A stretch of 62,360 bases of DNA from Treponema sp. Its GTDB lineage: Bacteria > Spirochaetota > Spirochaetia > Treponematales > Treponemataceae. The stretch covers positions 1 to 62,360 of the forward strand of contig JAILEY010000052.1 in the NCBI GenBank assembly GCA_024687165.1. Direction: 5' to 3'. This document shows positions 29,635 through 40,009 of this stretch, in pieces; the first letter of the stretch is position 1, and each line of letters opens with the position of its first letter. The notes below the pieces were generated by a model. It had not been told where the DNA came from, did no database searches, and was given only the letters and a program-made list of their open reading frames with translations. Made by a program: the position numbers and the translations under genes.

Positions 29635-32600
29635 ATGAAAACACTTTATGAGCCACAGTTTGAACACGATGCATGCGGTATCGGTGCTGTCGTAAACATT
29701 GACGGAAAGCAGACTCACAAAATTGTTGATAGTGCGCTTTCTATTGTTGAAAAACTTGAACATCGAGCGGGTAAAGATGCCACTGGTGAAACCGGTGACG
29801 GTGTTGGTATTCTTGTTCAGATTGCCCACAAATTTTTTAAGAAAGAAGCAGAAAAAATCGGAATAAAACTTGGGGATGAAAGAGATTATGGAATCGGTAT
29901 GTTCTTCTTCCCTCAGGATAAATTCATTCGTGCACAGGCTCAGAAAATGCTTGAGACTCTCTGTGAAAAAGAAGGTCTTGAATTTCTGGGATGGCGTGAA
30001 GTTCCTGTTCGCCAGGATGTACTTGGAAAAACAGCACGCGACTGTATGCCTGCAATCTGGCAGTGTTTCATTAAGCGTCCTGAAAATGTAGAAAAAGGAT
30101 TGGCTTTTGACCGCAAGCTTTATATTGTTCGCCGTCAGTTTGAACACACAAGCTTTGATACTTACGTTTGTTCAATGAGCAGTCGTACAATCGTTTACAA
30201 AGGAATGTTCCTCGTTCAGCAGCTTAGAACTTTCTACAATGACCTTCAGTCTGCTGAATATGTTTCTTCTCTTGCTCTTGTTCACTCAAGATTTTCTACA
30301 AACACACAGCCTTCATGGAAACGTGCTCATCCAAACAGATTTATTGCACACAATGGTGAAATCAATACAATCCGCGGTAACGTTGACAGAATGCTTGCCC
30401 GCGAAGAGACAATCAGTTCTCCTGTTTTCAGCGAAGAAAAAATCCGCGAGATTCTTCCTGCTGTAGATGCAAGTGGATCAGATTCAGCAATGCTTGATAA
30501 TACTCTTGAATTCCTTGTAATGAATGGAATGCCTCTTCCTCTTGCAGTTATGATCTGTATTCCTGAACCTTGGAAACATGATGACAGTATGGATACAGCA
30601 AAAAAAGATTTCTATCATTACTGGGCAACAATGATGGAACCTTGGGATGGCCCTGCTGCAATTCTCTTCTCTGATGGTGATGTAGTTGGTGCAACTCTTG
30701 ACCGTAATGGTCTTCGTCCAAGCCGTTATTACATTACAAAAGACAACGAACTTATTCTTTCTTCTGAAGTTGGTGTTCTTGATATTCCTGAAAGTCAGAT
30801 TGTAAAGAAAAGCCGCCTTATGCCTGGTCGTATTCTTCTTGTTGATACAAAACAGAAAAAACTTATCAGTGACTTTGATGCAAAAAAAGAATACATCGAT
30901 CTTTATCCATACGGTGAATGGCTCAGCTTGAATTTAAAGCATTTGAGCGATCTTAAAATTCCAAATAAAAAGATTCCAGTTTACACACAGGATGAACGCA
31001 ATATCATGTATCGTGCATTCGGCTGGAACTATGAAGATGTAAATGAAATGATTCTTCCTCTTGCACAGAACGGTGTTGAGCCTACTGGTGCAATGGGCGT
31101 AGATACTCCGCTTGCTGTAATGAGTGATAAACATCCTGCTTTGTTCAGTTACTTCAAGCAGCTTTTTGCTCAGGTTACAAATCCTCCGATCGACAGTCTT
31201 CGTGAAAAAATTGTTACAGATACAACTGTTTACGTTGGAAGCGACGGTAACCTTCTTGAACCGAAATCAAAAAACTGTACCGTGCTTGAAATCAACAATC
31301 CGATTCTTACCGGTACAGATATTATGAAAATTAAGTCTTTGAATTCTAACGGACTTAAGACTTCTGTAGTTTCACTTTTGTACTATAAGAACACAGATTT
31401 AAAAGAAGCAATCGATAATCTTTTTGTAAGCATTGAACGTGAATACAGAAACGGAAGCAATATCATCGTGTTGAGTGACCGTGGTGTTGATGAAAACCAT
31501 GTTGCAATTCCTTCACTTCTTGCAGTCAGCGGTGTTGAACAGTATCTTGTACGCACAAGAAAAAGAACTGCAATTTCAATCATTCTTGAATCAGCAGAAG
31601 TACGCAATGTTCATCAGAGTGCAATGCTTCTTGGTTATGGAGCACGTGCAATCAATCCGTATCTTGCACATGAAGCAATTGCTGAACTCATTGATCAGAA
31701 GCTTCTTGATAAAGATTACCACACTGCAATCGATGATTATAATAAGGGAATCATCGGTGGAATTGTAAAGATTGCTGCAAAGATGGGAATCAGCACAATC
31801 CAGTCATATCAGTCTGCACAGATTTTTGAAGCAGTCGGAATTTCAAAAGAAGTTATAGATCTTTATTTTACAAATACAGTTTCACGCGTTGGCGGAATCG
31901 GTCTTAAGGAAATTGCAGAAGATATTAACTTCCATCACAACAAGGCATTCGATCCTCTTGGACTTACAGTTAATACTCATCTTGATTCAGTTGGTGTGCA
32001 TAAATATCGCCGTGGTCCAACTTGTGAAGATCATTTGTATTCTCCGGAAATTATCATCAGTCTTCAGGAAGCAACAAGAACTGGAAGCTACGAAAGGTTT
32101 AAGGAGTATACGTCTCTTGTTGATGATAATGCTCATCCTCATACACTCCGCGCAATGTTGAAATTTAATTTTGATGATGCAAAAGAAATTCCTCTTGATG
32201 ACGTTGAGAGTGTTGAAGAAATTGTAAAGAGATTTAAAACCGGTGCAATGAGTTACGGTTCAATTTCTGAAGAAGCTCACAAATGCATGGCTCTTGCAAT
32301 GAATCACCTCCACGGAAAATCAAACTCTGGTGAAGGTGGAGAAAAACCAGAGCGTCTTGGAACTGAATATAACTCTGCAATTAAACAGGTAGCATCAGGA
32401 CGCTTTGGTGTTACAGAAGAATATCTTCTGAGCGCAAAAGAAATCCAGATTAAAATGGCACAGGGAGCTAAGCCTGGAGAAGGTGGACATCTTCCTGGTA
32501 AAAAAGTTTATCCGTGGATTGCAAAAACTCGTTACGCAACTCCAGGTGTAAGTTTGATTTCGCCGCCACCACACCACGATATTTATTCTATTGAAGATCT

Positions 32601-34176
32601 TGCACAGCTTATTTACGATTTGAAAAATGCTAACCGCGCTGCACGTATTTCTGTAAAACTTGTTAGTGAAGCAGGTGTTGGAACAATCGCAGCTGGTGTT
32701 GCAAAAGCAGGTGCACAGGTAATTTTGATTTCAGGTCATGACGGTGGAACTGGAGCCGCTCCATTGAGCAGTATTCATCACGCAGGTCTTCCATGGGAAC
32801 TTGGTCTTGCTGAAACACATCAGACTCTTATTCAGAACGGACTTCGCGGACGTGTTGTAATTGAAACAGACGGTAAGCTTATGAGCGGTCGTGATGTTGC
32901 AATTGCATGTCTTCTTGGTGCAGAAGAATTCGGATTTGCAACTGCACCACTTATCACAATGGGTTGTGCAATGATGAGAGTTTGTAATCTTGATACATGT
33001 CCGTTTGGTGTTGCAACTCAGAACAGTGAACTTAGAAAGAGATTTACTGGAAAGCCTGAATACGTTGAAAACTTTATGAAGTTTATTGCACAGGAACTTC
33101 GAGAAATTATGGCAAAGCTTGGTTTCCATAGTGTTGATGAAATGTGTGGTCATTCAGAAATTTTGAGTCTTAAGGAAAAAGGCGCATTTGAAAGAGCAAA
33201 TCTGGTTGATATGTCACGCATTCTTGCAAACGGTGAATCAGAAATCAGTAGTGGCGAATGGAAAAAAGACAGAAGCCTTTATGACTTCAAACTTGCTTCT
33301 ACAATTGATGTAAGTAAACTTCTGCCTGAATTTGAAAAGGCTGTTTCAAAAATCAAGGGTACTCCTTCTAAGCAGTTCATGATTCCGGAAGCTTCATTAC
33401 AGGTTGAAAGTACAGACCGCACAGTCGGAACAATTTTAGGAAGTGAGATTCAAAAGAAATTTGGAAATACACTTTGCGAAGATGCATTTACCGTAAGTGC
33501 AACAGGTGGCGGTGGTCAGAGCTTTGGTGCATTTATTCCAAAGGGACTTACACTCCGTCTTACAGGGGATGCAAACGACGGTCTTGGAAAGGGGTTGAGT
33601 GGAGGAAAGATTGTCCTCAAGTGTCCTTCTGATGCAGCTTATAAAGCAGAAGAAAATATCATCGCAGGTAATGTTGCATGCTTTGGTGCAACCAGCGGAC
33701 AGGCATTCATCAACGGTATTGCAGGTGAAAGATTCTGCGTAAGAAATTCAGGAGCAACAGTTGTTTCTGAAGGATGTGGTGATCACGGTCTTGAATATAT
33801 GACAGGTGGTGTTGTTGTAATTCTTGGACCAACAGGAAGAAACCTTGCGGCCGGAATGAGCGGTGGTGTGGCATATGTTCTTGACAGCAAGCACAATCTT
33901 TATCAGCGTCTCAACAAAGAACTTGTTACAATGACAGAACTTTCTGAACATCATGATATTGAAACTGTAAAAGCTCTTGTACAAAAACATGTTGAAGAAA
34001 CAGGAAGTGAACGTGGAAAGGAAATTCTTGCTGACTGGGATTCAAGTGTAAAGTGCTTCAAGAAAATCATTCCAAATGATTATGCAAAAATGCTCAGTCT
34101 TATTGCAGCGGAAGAATCTGCAGGTGCAGCTCATGATGATGCTGTATTGAATGCATTCAAAAAATTTACAGCTTAA
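29635..34176 (+). CDS. gltB: Glutamate synthase large subunit
   Basis: The protein has 1513 residues from the ATG at 29635 (the longer frame starts inside the terminator). The class II glutaminase domain has Cys14 in HDACGIGAV; in related enzymes the preceding residues are removed. The central and FMN domains follow (SISEEAHKCMALAMNHLHG, SGHDGGTGAAPL), then the 3Fe-4S cysteines in CAMMRVCNLDTCPFG, and the C-terminal beta-helix (GGGQSFGAFIPKGLTL, GGVVVILGPTGRNLAAGMSG). It converts 2-oxoglutarate and glutamine into two glutamates. Tandem attenuators control it, and gltD follows. Confidence 0.95.
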   Translation: MKTLYEPQFEHDACGIGAVVNIDGKQTHKIVDSALSIVEKLEHRAGKDATGETGDGVGILVQIAHKFFKKEAEKIGIKLGDERDYGIGMFFFPQDKFIRAQAQKMLETLCEKEGLEFLGWREVPVRQDVLGKTARDCMPAIWQCFIKRPENVEKGLAFDRKLYIVRRQFEHTSFDTYVCSMSSRTIVYKGMFLVQQLRTFYNDLQSAEYVSSLALVHSRFSTNTQPSWKRAHPNRFIAHNGEINTIRGNVDRMLAREETISSPVFSEEKIREILPAVDASGSDSAMLDNTLEFLVMNGMPLPLAVMICIPEPWKHDDSMDTAKKDFYHYWATMMEPWDGPAAILFSDGDVVGATLDRNGLRPSRYYITKDNELILSSEVGVLDIPESQIVKKSRLMPGRILLVDTKQKKLISDFDAKKEYIDLYPYGEWLSLNLKHLSDLKIPNKKIPVYTQDERNIMYRAFGWNYEDVNEMILPLAQNGVEPTGAMGVDTPLAVMSDKHPALFSYFKQLFAQVTNPPIDSLREKIVTDTTVYVGSDGNLLEPKSKNCTVLEINNPILTGTDIMKIKSLNSNGLKTSVVSLLYYKNTDLKEAIDNLFVSIEREYRNGSNIIVLSDRGVDENHVAIPSLLAVSGVEQYLVRTRKRTAISIILESAEVRNVHQSAMLLGYGARAINPYLAHEAIAELIDQKLLDKDYHTAIDDYNKGIIGGIVKIAAKMGISTIQSYQSAQIFEAVGISKEVIDLYFTNTVSRVGGIGLKEIAEDINFHHNKAFDPLGLTVNTHLDSVGVHKYRRGPTCEDHLYSPEIIISLQEATRTGSYERFKEYTSLVDDNAHPHTLRAMLKFNFDDAKEIPLDDVESVEEIVKRFKTGAMSYGSISEEAHKCMALAMNHLHGKSNSGEGGEKPERLGTEYNSAIKQVASGRFGVTEEYLLSAKEIQIKMAQGAKPGEGGHLPGKKVYPWIAKTRYATPGVSLISPPPHHDIYSIEDLAQLIYDLKNANRAARISVKLVSEAGVGTIAAGVAKAGAQVILISGHDGGTGAAPLSSIHHAGLPWELGLAETHQTLIQNGLRGRVVIETDGKLMSGRDVAIACLLGAEEFGFATAPLITMGCAMMRVCNLDTCPFGVATQNSELRKRFTGKPEYVENFMKFIAQELREIMAKLGFHSVDEMCGHSEILSLKEKGAFERANLVDMSRILANGESEISSGEWKKDRSLYDFKLASTIDVSKLLPEFEKAVSKIKGTPSKQFMIPEASLQVESTDRTVGTILGSEIQKKFGNTLCEDAFTVSATGGGGQSFGAFIPKGLTLRLTGDANDGLGKGLSGGKIVLKCPSDAAYKAEENIIAGNVACFGATSGQAFINGIAGERFCVRNSGATVVSEGCGDHGLEYMTGGVVVILGPTGRNLAAGMSGGVAYVLDSKHNLYQRLNKELVTMTELSEHHDIETVKALVQKHVEETGSERGKEILADWDSSVKCFKKIIPNDYAKMLSLIAAEESAGAAHDDAVLNAFKKFTA

Positions 34177-34206
34177 AACTGAGTTGCCAGTTAAGGGAGA
34201 TTAAAA

Positions 34207-35715
34207 ATGGGTAAGCCAAATGGATTTATGTTATATACAAGAGTTGAGAATGATTTTATAGAGCCAAAGGTACGCATTCAGAATTTCAATGAAATGCATC
34301 TGATTCTGGATGATGAAGAACGTCGTAAACAGGCAAGCCGATGTATGAACTGCGGCGTTCCAATGTGCCAGAGTGCAATCAAGCTTGCAGGAATGGTAAC
34401 AGGTTGTCCTCTTCACAATTTTATTCCGGAATGGAACGATGCTCTTTACAAGGGACAGTATGATATGGCTGCATGGAGACTTTTGAAGACTTCAAGTTTC
34501 CCTGAGTTCACAGGCAGCGTTTGTCCTGCACTTTGTGAAAAAGCATGTAACTGTGTTTCCATGGAAAAGGATTACAGCGACGGAAAAGATATTAAAGATC
34601 CTGTTTCAATTCATGACAATGAACTTTATATAATTGAAAAGGCTTTTGAATCAGGATACATGAAGCCTCAGATTCCAAAAGTAAGAAGTGGAAAAAAGAT
34701 TGCGGTTGTAGGTTCTGGTCCTGCAGGTCTTGCTGTTGCAGATCTTTTAAATCGCCGTGGACACAATGTTACTGTTTTTGAACGTGAAGATCATGTTGGT
34801 GGACTTTTGATGTACGGTATTCCAAATATGAAGCTGGACAAAAAAATCATTGATCGCCGTGTAGATCTTATGAAAGCAGAAGGCGTTGAATTTGTTGTTA
34901 ATGCAAATATCGGTGCTGATAAAAACGCAGAGGATCTTCTTAAGGATTTTGATGCGGTTGCCCTTTGCTGTGGTGCAAAAAAAGCACGTAAGTTGAATGT
35001 CGCAGGAGAAGATGCAATCGGAATTTATCCTGCTGTTGATTTTTTAACTGCTGTTACAAAGGAAGTTGTAAAAGGAAAACAGCCGTTTGCTCTTGGTGAT
35101 ATGGATCCTCAGGGGAAAAATGTAATCATCGTTGGCGGCGGTGATACAGGAAATGACTGTACAGGTTCTTGTGTTCGCCTTGGTGCAAAAAATATCGTTG
35201 CTCTTGAAATGATGCCTCAGCCTCCAAAAGAAAGAGCTGCAAATAATCCATGGCCACAGTGGCCGAAAGTCCTCAAGACAGATTACGGTCAGCAGGAAGT
35301 AATTGCAACTCAGGGTGAAGATCCTCGTGTTTATAAAACAACAATCAAAGAAATTCACCAGAAGGACGGTCACGTAACAGGCGTAAAAACTGTTCAGGTT
35401 GAATTTAAAAATGTTGATGGTCAGAGAAAACTTTGTGAAATTGAAGGCAGTGAAAAAGAACTTCCTGCAGACCTTATTCTTGTTGCAGCGGGATTCCTTG
35501 GTGCAGAAGAATATACAGCAAAAGCATTCGGTGTTGATTTGAATCAGCGTGGTGTAGTTGCAACGGAAGCAGGAAAATACGCAACAAATGTTGAAAAAGT
35601 TTTCTCATGTGGAGACATGCACAGAGGTCAGAGCCTTGTTGTATGGGCAATCTCTGAAGGACGTGAATGTGCCCGAGAAATCGACAGATCCCTCATGGGC
35701 TACACAAATCTTTAA
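34207..35715 (+). CDS. gltD: Glutamate synthase small subunit
   Basis: The 502-residue protein has the N-terminal iron-sulfur region (CMNCGVPMC, GCPLHNFIPEWNDALY, CPALCEKACNC) and the FAD motif GSGPAGLAVADLL. The NAD(P)H motif follows as IIVGGGDTGNDC, with the final FAD block EKVFSCGDMHRGQSLVVWAI. It passes electrons from NAD(P)H to GltB. It is 30 bp after gltB with a GGGAG ribosome site. The transcript runs straight into a fragment of the MITE-like repeat. Confidence 0.95.
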   Translation: MGKPNGFMLYTRVENDFIEPKVRIQNFNEMHLILDDEERRKQASRCMNCGVPMCQSAIKLAGMVTGCPLHNFIPEWNDALYKGQYDMAAWRLLKTSSFPEFTGSVCPALCEKACNCVSMEKDYSDGKDIKDPVSIHDNELYIIEKAFESGYMKPQIPKVRSGKKIAVVGSGPAGLAVADLLNRRGHNVTVFEREDHVGGLLMYGIPNMKLDKKIIDRRVDLMKAEGVEFVVNANIGADKNAEDLLKDFDAVALCCGAKKARKLNVAGEDAIGIYPAVDFLTAVTKEVVKGKQPFALGDMDPQGKNVIIVGGGDTGNDCTGSCVRLGAKNIVALEMMPQPPKERAANNPWPQWPKVLKTDYGQQEVIATQGEDPRVYKTTIKEIHQKDGHVTGVKTVQVEFKNVDGQRKLCEIEGSEKELPADLILVAAGFLGAEEYTAKAFGVDLNQRGVVATEAGKYATNVEKVFSCGDMHRGQSLVVWAISEGRECAREIDRSLMGYTNL

Positions 35716-35722
35716 GGATTTT

Positions 35723-35764
35723 TTCGGTTTTGGACTGCTCGACACGACTGGGAGCCAATTTTAA
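35723..35764 (+). repeat. Right-end fragment of the MITE-like repeat
   Basis: TCGGTTTTGGACTGCTC and the following bases to GGAGCCAATTTT match the right end of the inverted copy at 44520 almost perfectly, but the rest of the element is missing. It starts 8 bp after the gltD stop codon. Confidence 0.75.
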
Positions 35765-35820
35765 TAGTTTTTTAGAAAAACTCGAAATTGAGGCTACTTT
35801 TCAAAGATTTAAAAAAGTAG

Positions 35821-35826
35821 TATTAT
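35821..35826 (+). promoter_or_regulatory. Likely pyrG promoter (-10)
   Basis: TATTAT at 35821-35826 places the start near 35833. The transcript then opens with GTTAAACGACAAAGAGG, almost the same as the glnN transcript start GTTAACGACAAAGACG. The -35 is weak. Confidence 0.5.
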
Positions 35827-35839
35827 AGCGTTCGTTAAA

Positions 35840-35907
35840 CGACAAAGAGGTCGCAAACAGAATTTCTTTTGAAATCAAAGGAGATTTTGTCTGCGGCCTC
35901 TTTTTTT
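35840..35907 (+). promoter_or_regulatory. ANTAR-type hexaloop attenuator of pyrG operon
   Basis: CGAC-(AAAGAG)-GTCG at 35840-35853 has loop A1/G4. Its 3' side is within the terminator 5' arm GAGGTCGCAAACAGAAT, which pairs over 17 positions with ATTTTGTCTGCGGCCTC (ending 35900; one mismatch), followed by a run of seven T. It would control the whole pyrG-purF-carA-carB operon. Confidence 0.8.
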
Positions 35908-35922
35908 ATATCCGGGGGTAAT

Positions 35923-37521
35923 ATGAAAGAGACTAAATATATTTTTGTAACCGGCGGTGTTGTTTCCGGTCTTGGAAAAGGAATTACGGCAGCAAGCCTT
36001 GGTCGTCTCTTAAAATCGCGCGGGCTTAAAGTTGCTTCCCAGAAGCTTGATCCGTACATCAATGTTGACCCTGGAACAATGAGCCCGTATCAGCATGGTG
36101 AAGTTTATGTTACTGAAGACGGTGCAGAAACAGACCTTGATCTTGGTCACTATGAAAGATTTATTGATGAAGATCTGAACAAATATTCAAATCTTACAAG
36201 CGGAAAAGTTTACTGGAATGTTCTTAATAAGGAACGTCGCGGTGAATATCTTGGAGAAACAGTTCAGGTAATTCCGCACATTACAAATGAAATTAAAAGC
36301 TTCATCTATAACGTTGGAAAAACTTCAGAAGCAGATGTTGTAATTACAGAAGTTGGTGGAACAACAGGTGATATTGAAAGTCAGCCTTTCATTGAAGCAA
36401 TTCGTCAGGTTGGACTTGAAGTTGGTAAAGAAAATGCAATTTACATTCACGTAACACTTCTGCCATTTTTGAGTGGAAGTGACGAGCATAAAACAAAACC
36501 GACTCAGCACAGTGTAAAGGAACTTCAGGGAATGGGAATCAAGCCTGATATCATCGTTCTCCGCTGTGATGAAAAACTTGAGCCTTCAATTTTCAAAAAG
36601 ATTGCAATGTTCTGTAATGTAAGTGAAGACTGTGTAATAGAAAATCTCACTCTGCCGGATCTTTATCAGGTTCCTGTTATGCTTAAAAAGCAGAAGATGT
36701 GTGACACGGTTTGCCGTCTGCTTAATATCAATTGTCCTGAAACAGATCTCACTGAATGGAATGAGATGCTTGAAAAAATTCAGAATCGAAACAAGAAAGT
36801 TACAATCGGTCTTGTAGGAAAATATGTTCAGCTTCACGATGCGTATCTTTCTGTTGCAGAAGCTTTACGTCATGCAGGCTATGAGCTTGGTGCAGTTGTA
36901 AATATAAAATGGATCGACAGTGAAACAATAAATGATTCAACAATTGTCAGCATTCTTTCTGATGTTGATGGAGTTATTGTTCCAGGCGGATTTGGAGATC
37001 GTGGTGTTGAAGGCATGATTCTTGCAGCAAATTACTGTAGAAAAAATAATGTGCCTTATCTTGGAATTTGTCTTGGAATGCAGATTGCCGTAATCAGTTT
37101 TGCGCGTTATGTTGCAGGACTTAAAAATGCAAACAGTGGTGAATTTGATGCAGATAATCAGTATAAGGTTATTGATTTCCTTCCTGATCAGAACGATAAT
37201 GTTGCAAAAGGTGGAACTTTAAGGCTTGGTGCTTATCCTTGTAAAATCAAGGCTGGTACAAAAATGGCTGAATGTTACGGTTGTGAAAAAATTAGCGAAA
37301 GACACCGTCACAGATATGAGTTTAACAATGATTTTCGTGAGGTTCTTGAAAATGCCGGTCTTACAATCAGCGGAACAAGTCCTGACGATTATATTGTAGA
37401 AACTATAGAAATTTCTGCAAATAAGTTCTATGTTGGTGTACAGTTCCATCCGGAATTTAAGAGCCGCCCGAATAAAGCACATCCTCTTTTCGTCGGTTTT
37501 GTAAAAGCATCACTAAAATAA
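35923..37521 (+). CDS. pyrG: CTP synthase
   Basis: The protein has 532 residues from the ATG at 35923 (GGGGG site); upstream in-frame codons lie in the terminator. The amidoligase domain starts [20 protein letters not shown]. The class I glutaminase domain has the nucleophile in YLGICLGMQ and the His-Glu pair in GVQFHPEF. It makes CTP from UTP with glutamine. It is first in an operon of glutamine-amide-using enzymes, 15 bp before purF. Attenuation of pyrG by a nitrogen regulator would be unusual; in Firmicutes pyrG is CTP-attenuated instead. Confidence 0.95.
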   Translation: MKETKYIFVTGGVVSGLGKGITAASLGRLLKSRGLKVASQKLDPYINVDPGTMSPYQHGEVYVTEDGAETDLDLGHYERFIDEDLNKYSNLTSGKVYWNVLNKERRGEYLGETVQVIPHITNEIKSFIYNVGKTSEADVVITEVGGTTGDIESQPFIEAIRQVGLEVGKENAIYIHVTLLPFLSGSDEHKTKPTQHSVKELQGMGIKPDIIVLRCDEKLEPSIFKKIAMFCNVSEDCVIENLTLPDLYQVPVMLKKQKMCDTVCRLLNINCPETDLTEWNEMLEKIQNRNKKVTIGLVGKYVQLHDAYLSVAEALRHAGYELGAVVNIKWIDSETINDSTIVSILSDVDGVIVPGGFGDRGVEGMILAANYCRKNNVPYLGICLGMQIAVISFARYVAGLKNANSGEFDADNQYKVIDFLPDQNDNVAKGGTLRLGAYPCKIKAGTKMAECYGCEKISERHRHRYEFNNDFREVLENAGLTISGTSPDDYIVETIEISANKFYVGVQFHPEFKSRPNKAHPLFVGFVKASLK

Positions 37522-37536
37522 ATTAAGGACAGATTT

Positions 37537-38892
37537 ATGTTACATGAAGAATGCGGTGTTTTTGGAGTTTGGTCAGACAAGAAAGAAGATCTTGCAGGCA
37601 AAGTTTATCTGGGACTTTTTTCCCTTCAGCACCGCGGACAGGAAAGCTGTGGAATTGTAGTAAACAATGACGGAGAATTTTCTTCATGCAAGGATCTGGG
37701 ACTTGTAGGCGATGTATTCTCCAGAGAAAAACTTTCAGCTCTTGGTCAGGGAACAATGGCAGTCGGTCATGTAAGATACGGAACAACCGGCGCAAACACT
37801 TATGCAAATGTTCAGCCGATAGAAGTTCACAGACTGAATGGAAATCTTGCAGTTGCTCATAACGGAAACCTCACGAATTCCCAGAGCCTTAGAGAGCAGC
37901 TTGAACTTCAGGGAAGTATTTTTCATTCAACAAGCGATACAGAAACAATCGCCTATCTTCTTACAAAAGAGAGACTTACCTGTTCAAATATTGAAAGTGC
38001 AATAAGTTCAACAATGGAAAAAATTGAAGGTGCATATTCGCTTGTAATTATGACCGGAGATAAATTGATTGCAGTTCGTGATCCAAAAGGCTACAGACCT
38101 CTCTGCTACGGAAAGATGCCGGACGGTGAGTATGTAATCGCTTCTGAAACCTGTGCGCTCGATGTTGTTTGTGCTGAATTTATCCGTGACATTGAACCTG
38201 GAGAAATTCTTGTTTTCAGTAAAGACGGAATCAAATCGATTAAAACACATTGTAATAAAGAAAAAAAATCGCTGTGTGTATTTGAATATATTTATTTTGC
38301 ACGCCCGGATTCTGTGATAGACGGAATTAGTGTTCATGACAGCCGTGTAAAAGCAGGAAAGATTCTGGCAAAAGAACATCCTGTTGAAGCTGATGTTGTA
38401 ATCGGTGTGCCTGACAGTGGTCTTGATGCAGCCGTTGGGTTTGCTGAAGAAAGTAAAATTCCTTATGCAATCGGTTTTGTAAAAAACAAGTACATTGGAA
38501 GAACGTTTATAAATCCTGGGCAGAGTGAAAGAATCAATAAAGTAAAAATCAAGCTTAATCCAATTGCATCTGCTGTTAAAGGAAAAAGAGTTGTACTTAT
38601 AGATGATTCTATTGTGCGCGGAACAACAAGCGGCCATATTGTTCAGCTTGTACGGGATGCCGGTGCAAAAGAAGTTCATGTTCGTATTTCTTCGCCACCA
38701 TTTGTTGCTCCATGTTATTACGGTACTGATGTTCCAGATTGCAAAAATTTGATAGCATGCAATAACAGCCTTGAAGAAATTGCAAAAATTATCGGGGCAG
38801 ACAGCCTTGGATATTTGAGCATGGAAGGGGCTATGAGTCTTGGTGCAGATGACGGCTTGTGTACATTCTGTTTTTGTAAGAAAGATAATTAA
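37537..38892 (+). CDS. purF: Amidophosphoribosyltransferase
   Basis: The 451-residue protein has a short propeptide, MLHEE, then Cys6 (CGVFGVW) as nucleophile of the class II glutaminase, with LQHRGQESCGI and VAHNGNLTN. The PRPP site is VVLIDDSIVRGTT. C-terminal cysteines (CTFCFC) and others suggest the iron-sulfur type enzyme of the Bacillus group. It transfers the glutamine amide to PRPP, the first step of purine synthesis. It is within the pyrG-car operon with 15- and 13-bp gaps. Confidence 0.95.
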   Translation: MLHEECGVFGVWSDKKEDLAGKVYLGLFSLQHRGQESCGIVVNNDGEFSSCKDLGLVGDVFSREKLSALGQGTMAVGHVRYGTTGANTYANVQPIEVHRLNGNLAVAHNGNLTNSQSLREQLELQGSIFHSTSDTETIAYLLTKERLTCSNIESAISSTMEKIEGAYSLVIMTGDKLIAVRDPKGYRPLCYGKMPDGEYVIASETCALDVVCAEFIRDIEPGEILVFSKDGIKSIKTHCNKEKKSLCVFEYIYFARPDSVIDGISVHDSRVKAGKILAKEHPVEADVVIGVPDSGLDAAVGFAEESKIPYAIGFVKNKYIGRTFINPGQSERINKVKIKLNPIASAVKGKRVVLIDDSIVRGTTSGHIVQLVRDAGAKEVHVRISSPPFVAPCYYGTDVPDCKNLIACNNSLEEIAKIIGADSLGYLSMEGAMSLGADDGLCTFCFCKKDN

Positions 38893-38905
38893 AGGGGTAT
38901 TATAG

Positions 38906-40006
38906 ATGAAACGATATTTGCTTCTTGAAAACGGTTCAAGATTTGAGGGAGAGGGCTTTGGCGCAGAATGTCCTAAAGAAGGCGTAATCTGTGAAGTTGT
39001 TTTTACAAGTGCAATGGTTGGATTTCTTGAAACTCTTACAGACAAGAGTTATTTTGGTCAGGCTGTAATTCAGACTTTCCCGCTGATTGGAAATTACGGA
39101 GTTAACCTGGAAGATGCAGAAAGTGAAAGAACCGGCTGCTGTGCATATATTGTCCGTGAATACTGTGAGCATCCAAGCAACTTCCGCTCAAAGATGACAC
39201 TTGATGAATTCCTTAAGAAAAATAATGTTCCAGGCCTTTGTGGAATCGACACAAGAGCACTTACAAAAACTTTGTGCAATGCAGGAACAATGAACGGCAT
39301 CATAACAGATAATCCAGATTCTGTTGATATGGAAAAAGTAAAAGCATACAGAGTTGAAAATGCCGTAAAATCAATGACAGGGAATTCGCGCGAAGTACCT
39401 GAAACAAATAAAGCTGCCTCTGTAAACGGCAAAGAATATCATGTTGTTCTTCTTGATTTTGGTGTAAAAGAAAATATTGTTCGTTCTCTTGCAGAAAGAG
39501 GATGCAATGTTACGGTTGTTAATGCATACACAAAACCTGAAGATATTTTGAAATTGAATCCAGATGGAATTATGCTTTCAAATGGTCCTGGAGATCCAAA
39601 AGAAAACACAGAGATTATTGAAAATATTCAGAAGCTTATTCAGTTAAAAATTCCACTTATGGGAATCTGTCTTGGACATCAGCTTCTTGCACTTGCTAAC
39701 GGCTTTGATACTGAAAAACTTAAGTTTGGACATCGCGGTGCAAATCAGCCTGTAAAAGATCTGTTCACAAATAAAGTTTACATTTCAACACAGAATCACG
39801 GTTATGCAGTAAAACCATCAAGCATTGATCCATCAAAGGCAGATACATTCTTTATAAATGTAAATGATAATTCTAATGAAGGTTTGAAGTATAAAAAAAT
39901 TCCTGCTTTCAGCGTTCAGTTTCATCCGGAAGCATGTGCCGGTCCAAAAGACACAGGTTATTTGTTCGATGATTTTGTTAAGCTCATGGAAAAGAAAGGG
40001 GAATAG
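38906..40006 (+). CDS. carA: Carbamoyl-phosphate synthase small subunit
   Basis: The 366-residue protein has the N-terminal CarA domain (RYLLLENGSRFEGEGFGAE, VFTSAMVGFLETLTDKSY) and a class I glutaminase with LMGICLGHQLLAL and SVQFHPEA. It provides ammonia from glutamine to CarB. It has an AAAGGGG ribosome site. The gap to carB is only 3 bp, so the two subunits are made together. Confidence 0.95.
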   Translation: MKRYLLLENGSRFEGEGFGAECPKEGVICEVVFTSAMVGFLETLTDKSYFGQAVIQTFPLIGNYGVNLEDAESERTGCCAYIVREYCEHPSNFRSKMTLDEFLKKNNVPGLCGIDTRALTKTLCNAGTMNGIITDNPDSVDMEKVKAYRVENAVKSMTGNSREVPETNKAASVNGKEYHVVLLDFGVKENIVRSLAERGCNVTVVNAYTKPEDILKLNPDGIMLSNGPGDPKENTEIIENIQKLIQLKIPLMGICLGHQLLALANGFDTEKLKFGHRGANQPVKDLFTNKVYISTQNHGYAVKPSSIDPSKADTFFINVNDNSNEGLKYKKIPAFSVQFHPEACAGPKDTGYLFDDFVKLMEKKGE

Positions 40007-40009
40007 AAA

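Noticed and set aside
38008-39045. 345-codon frame on the minus strand
   Set aside because: Fully antisense to purF and the start of carA, with Cys/Phe/Asn-rich composition typical of shadow frames.
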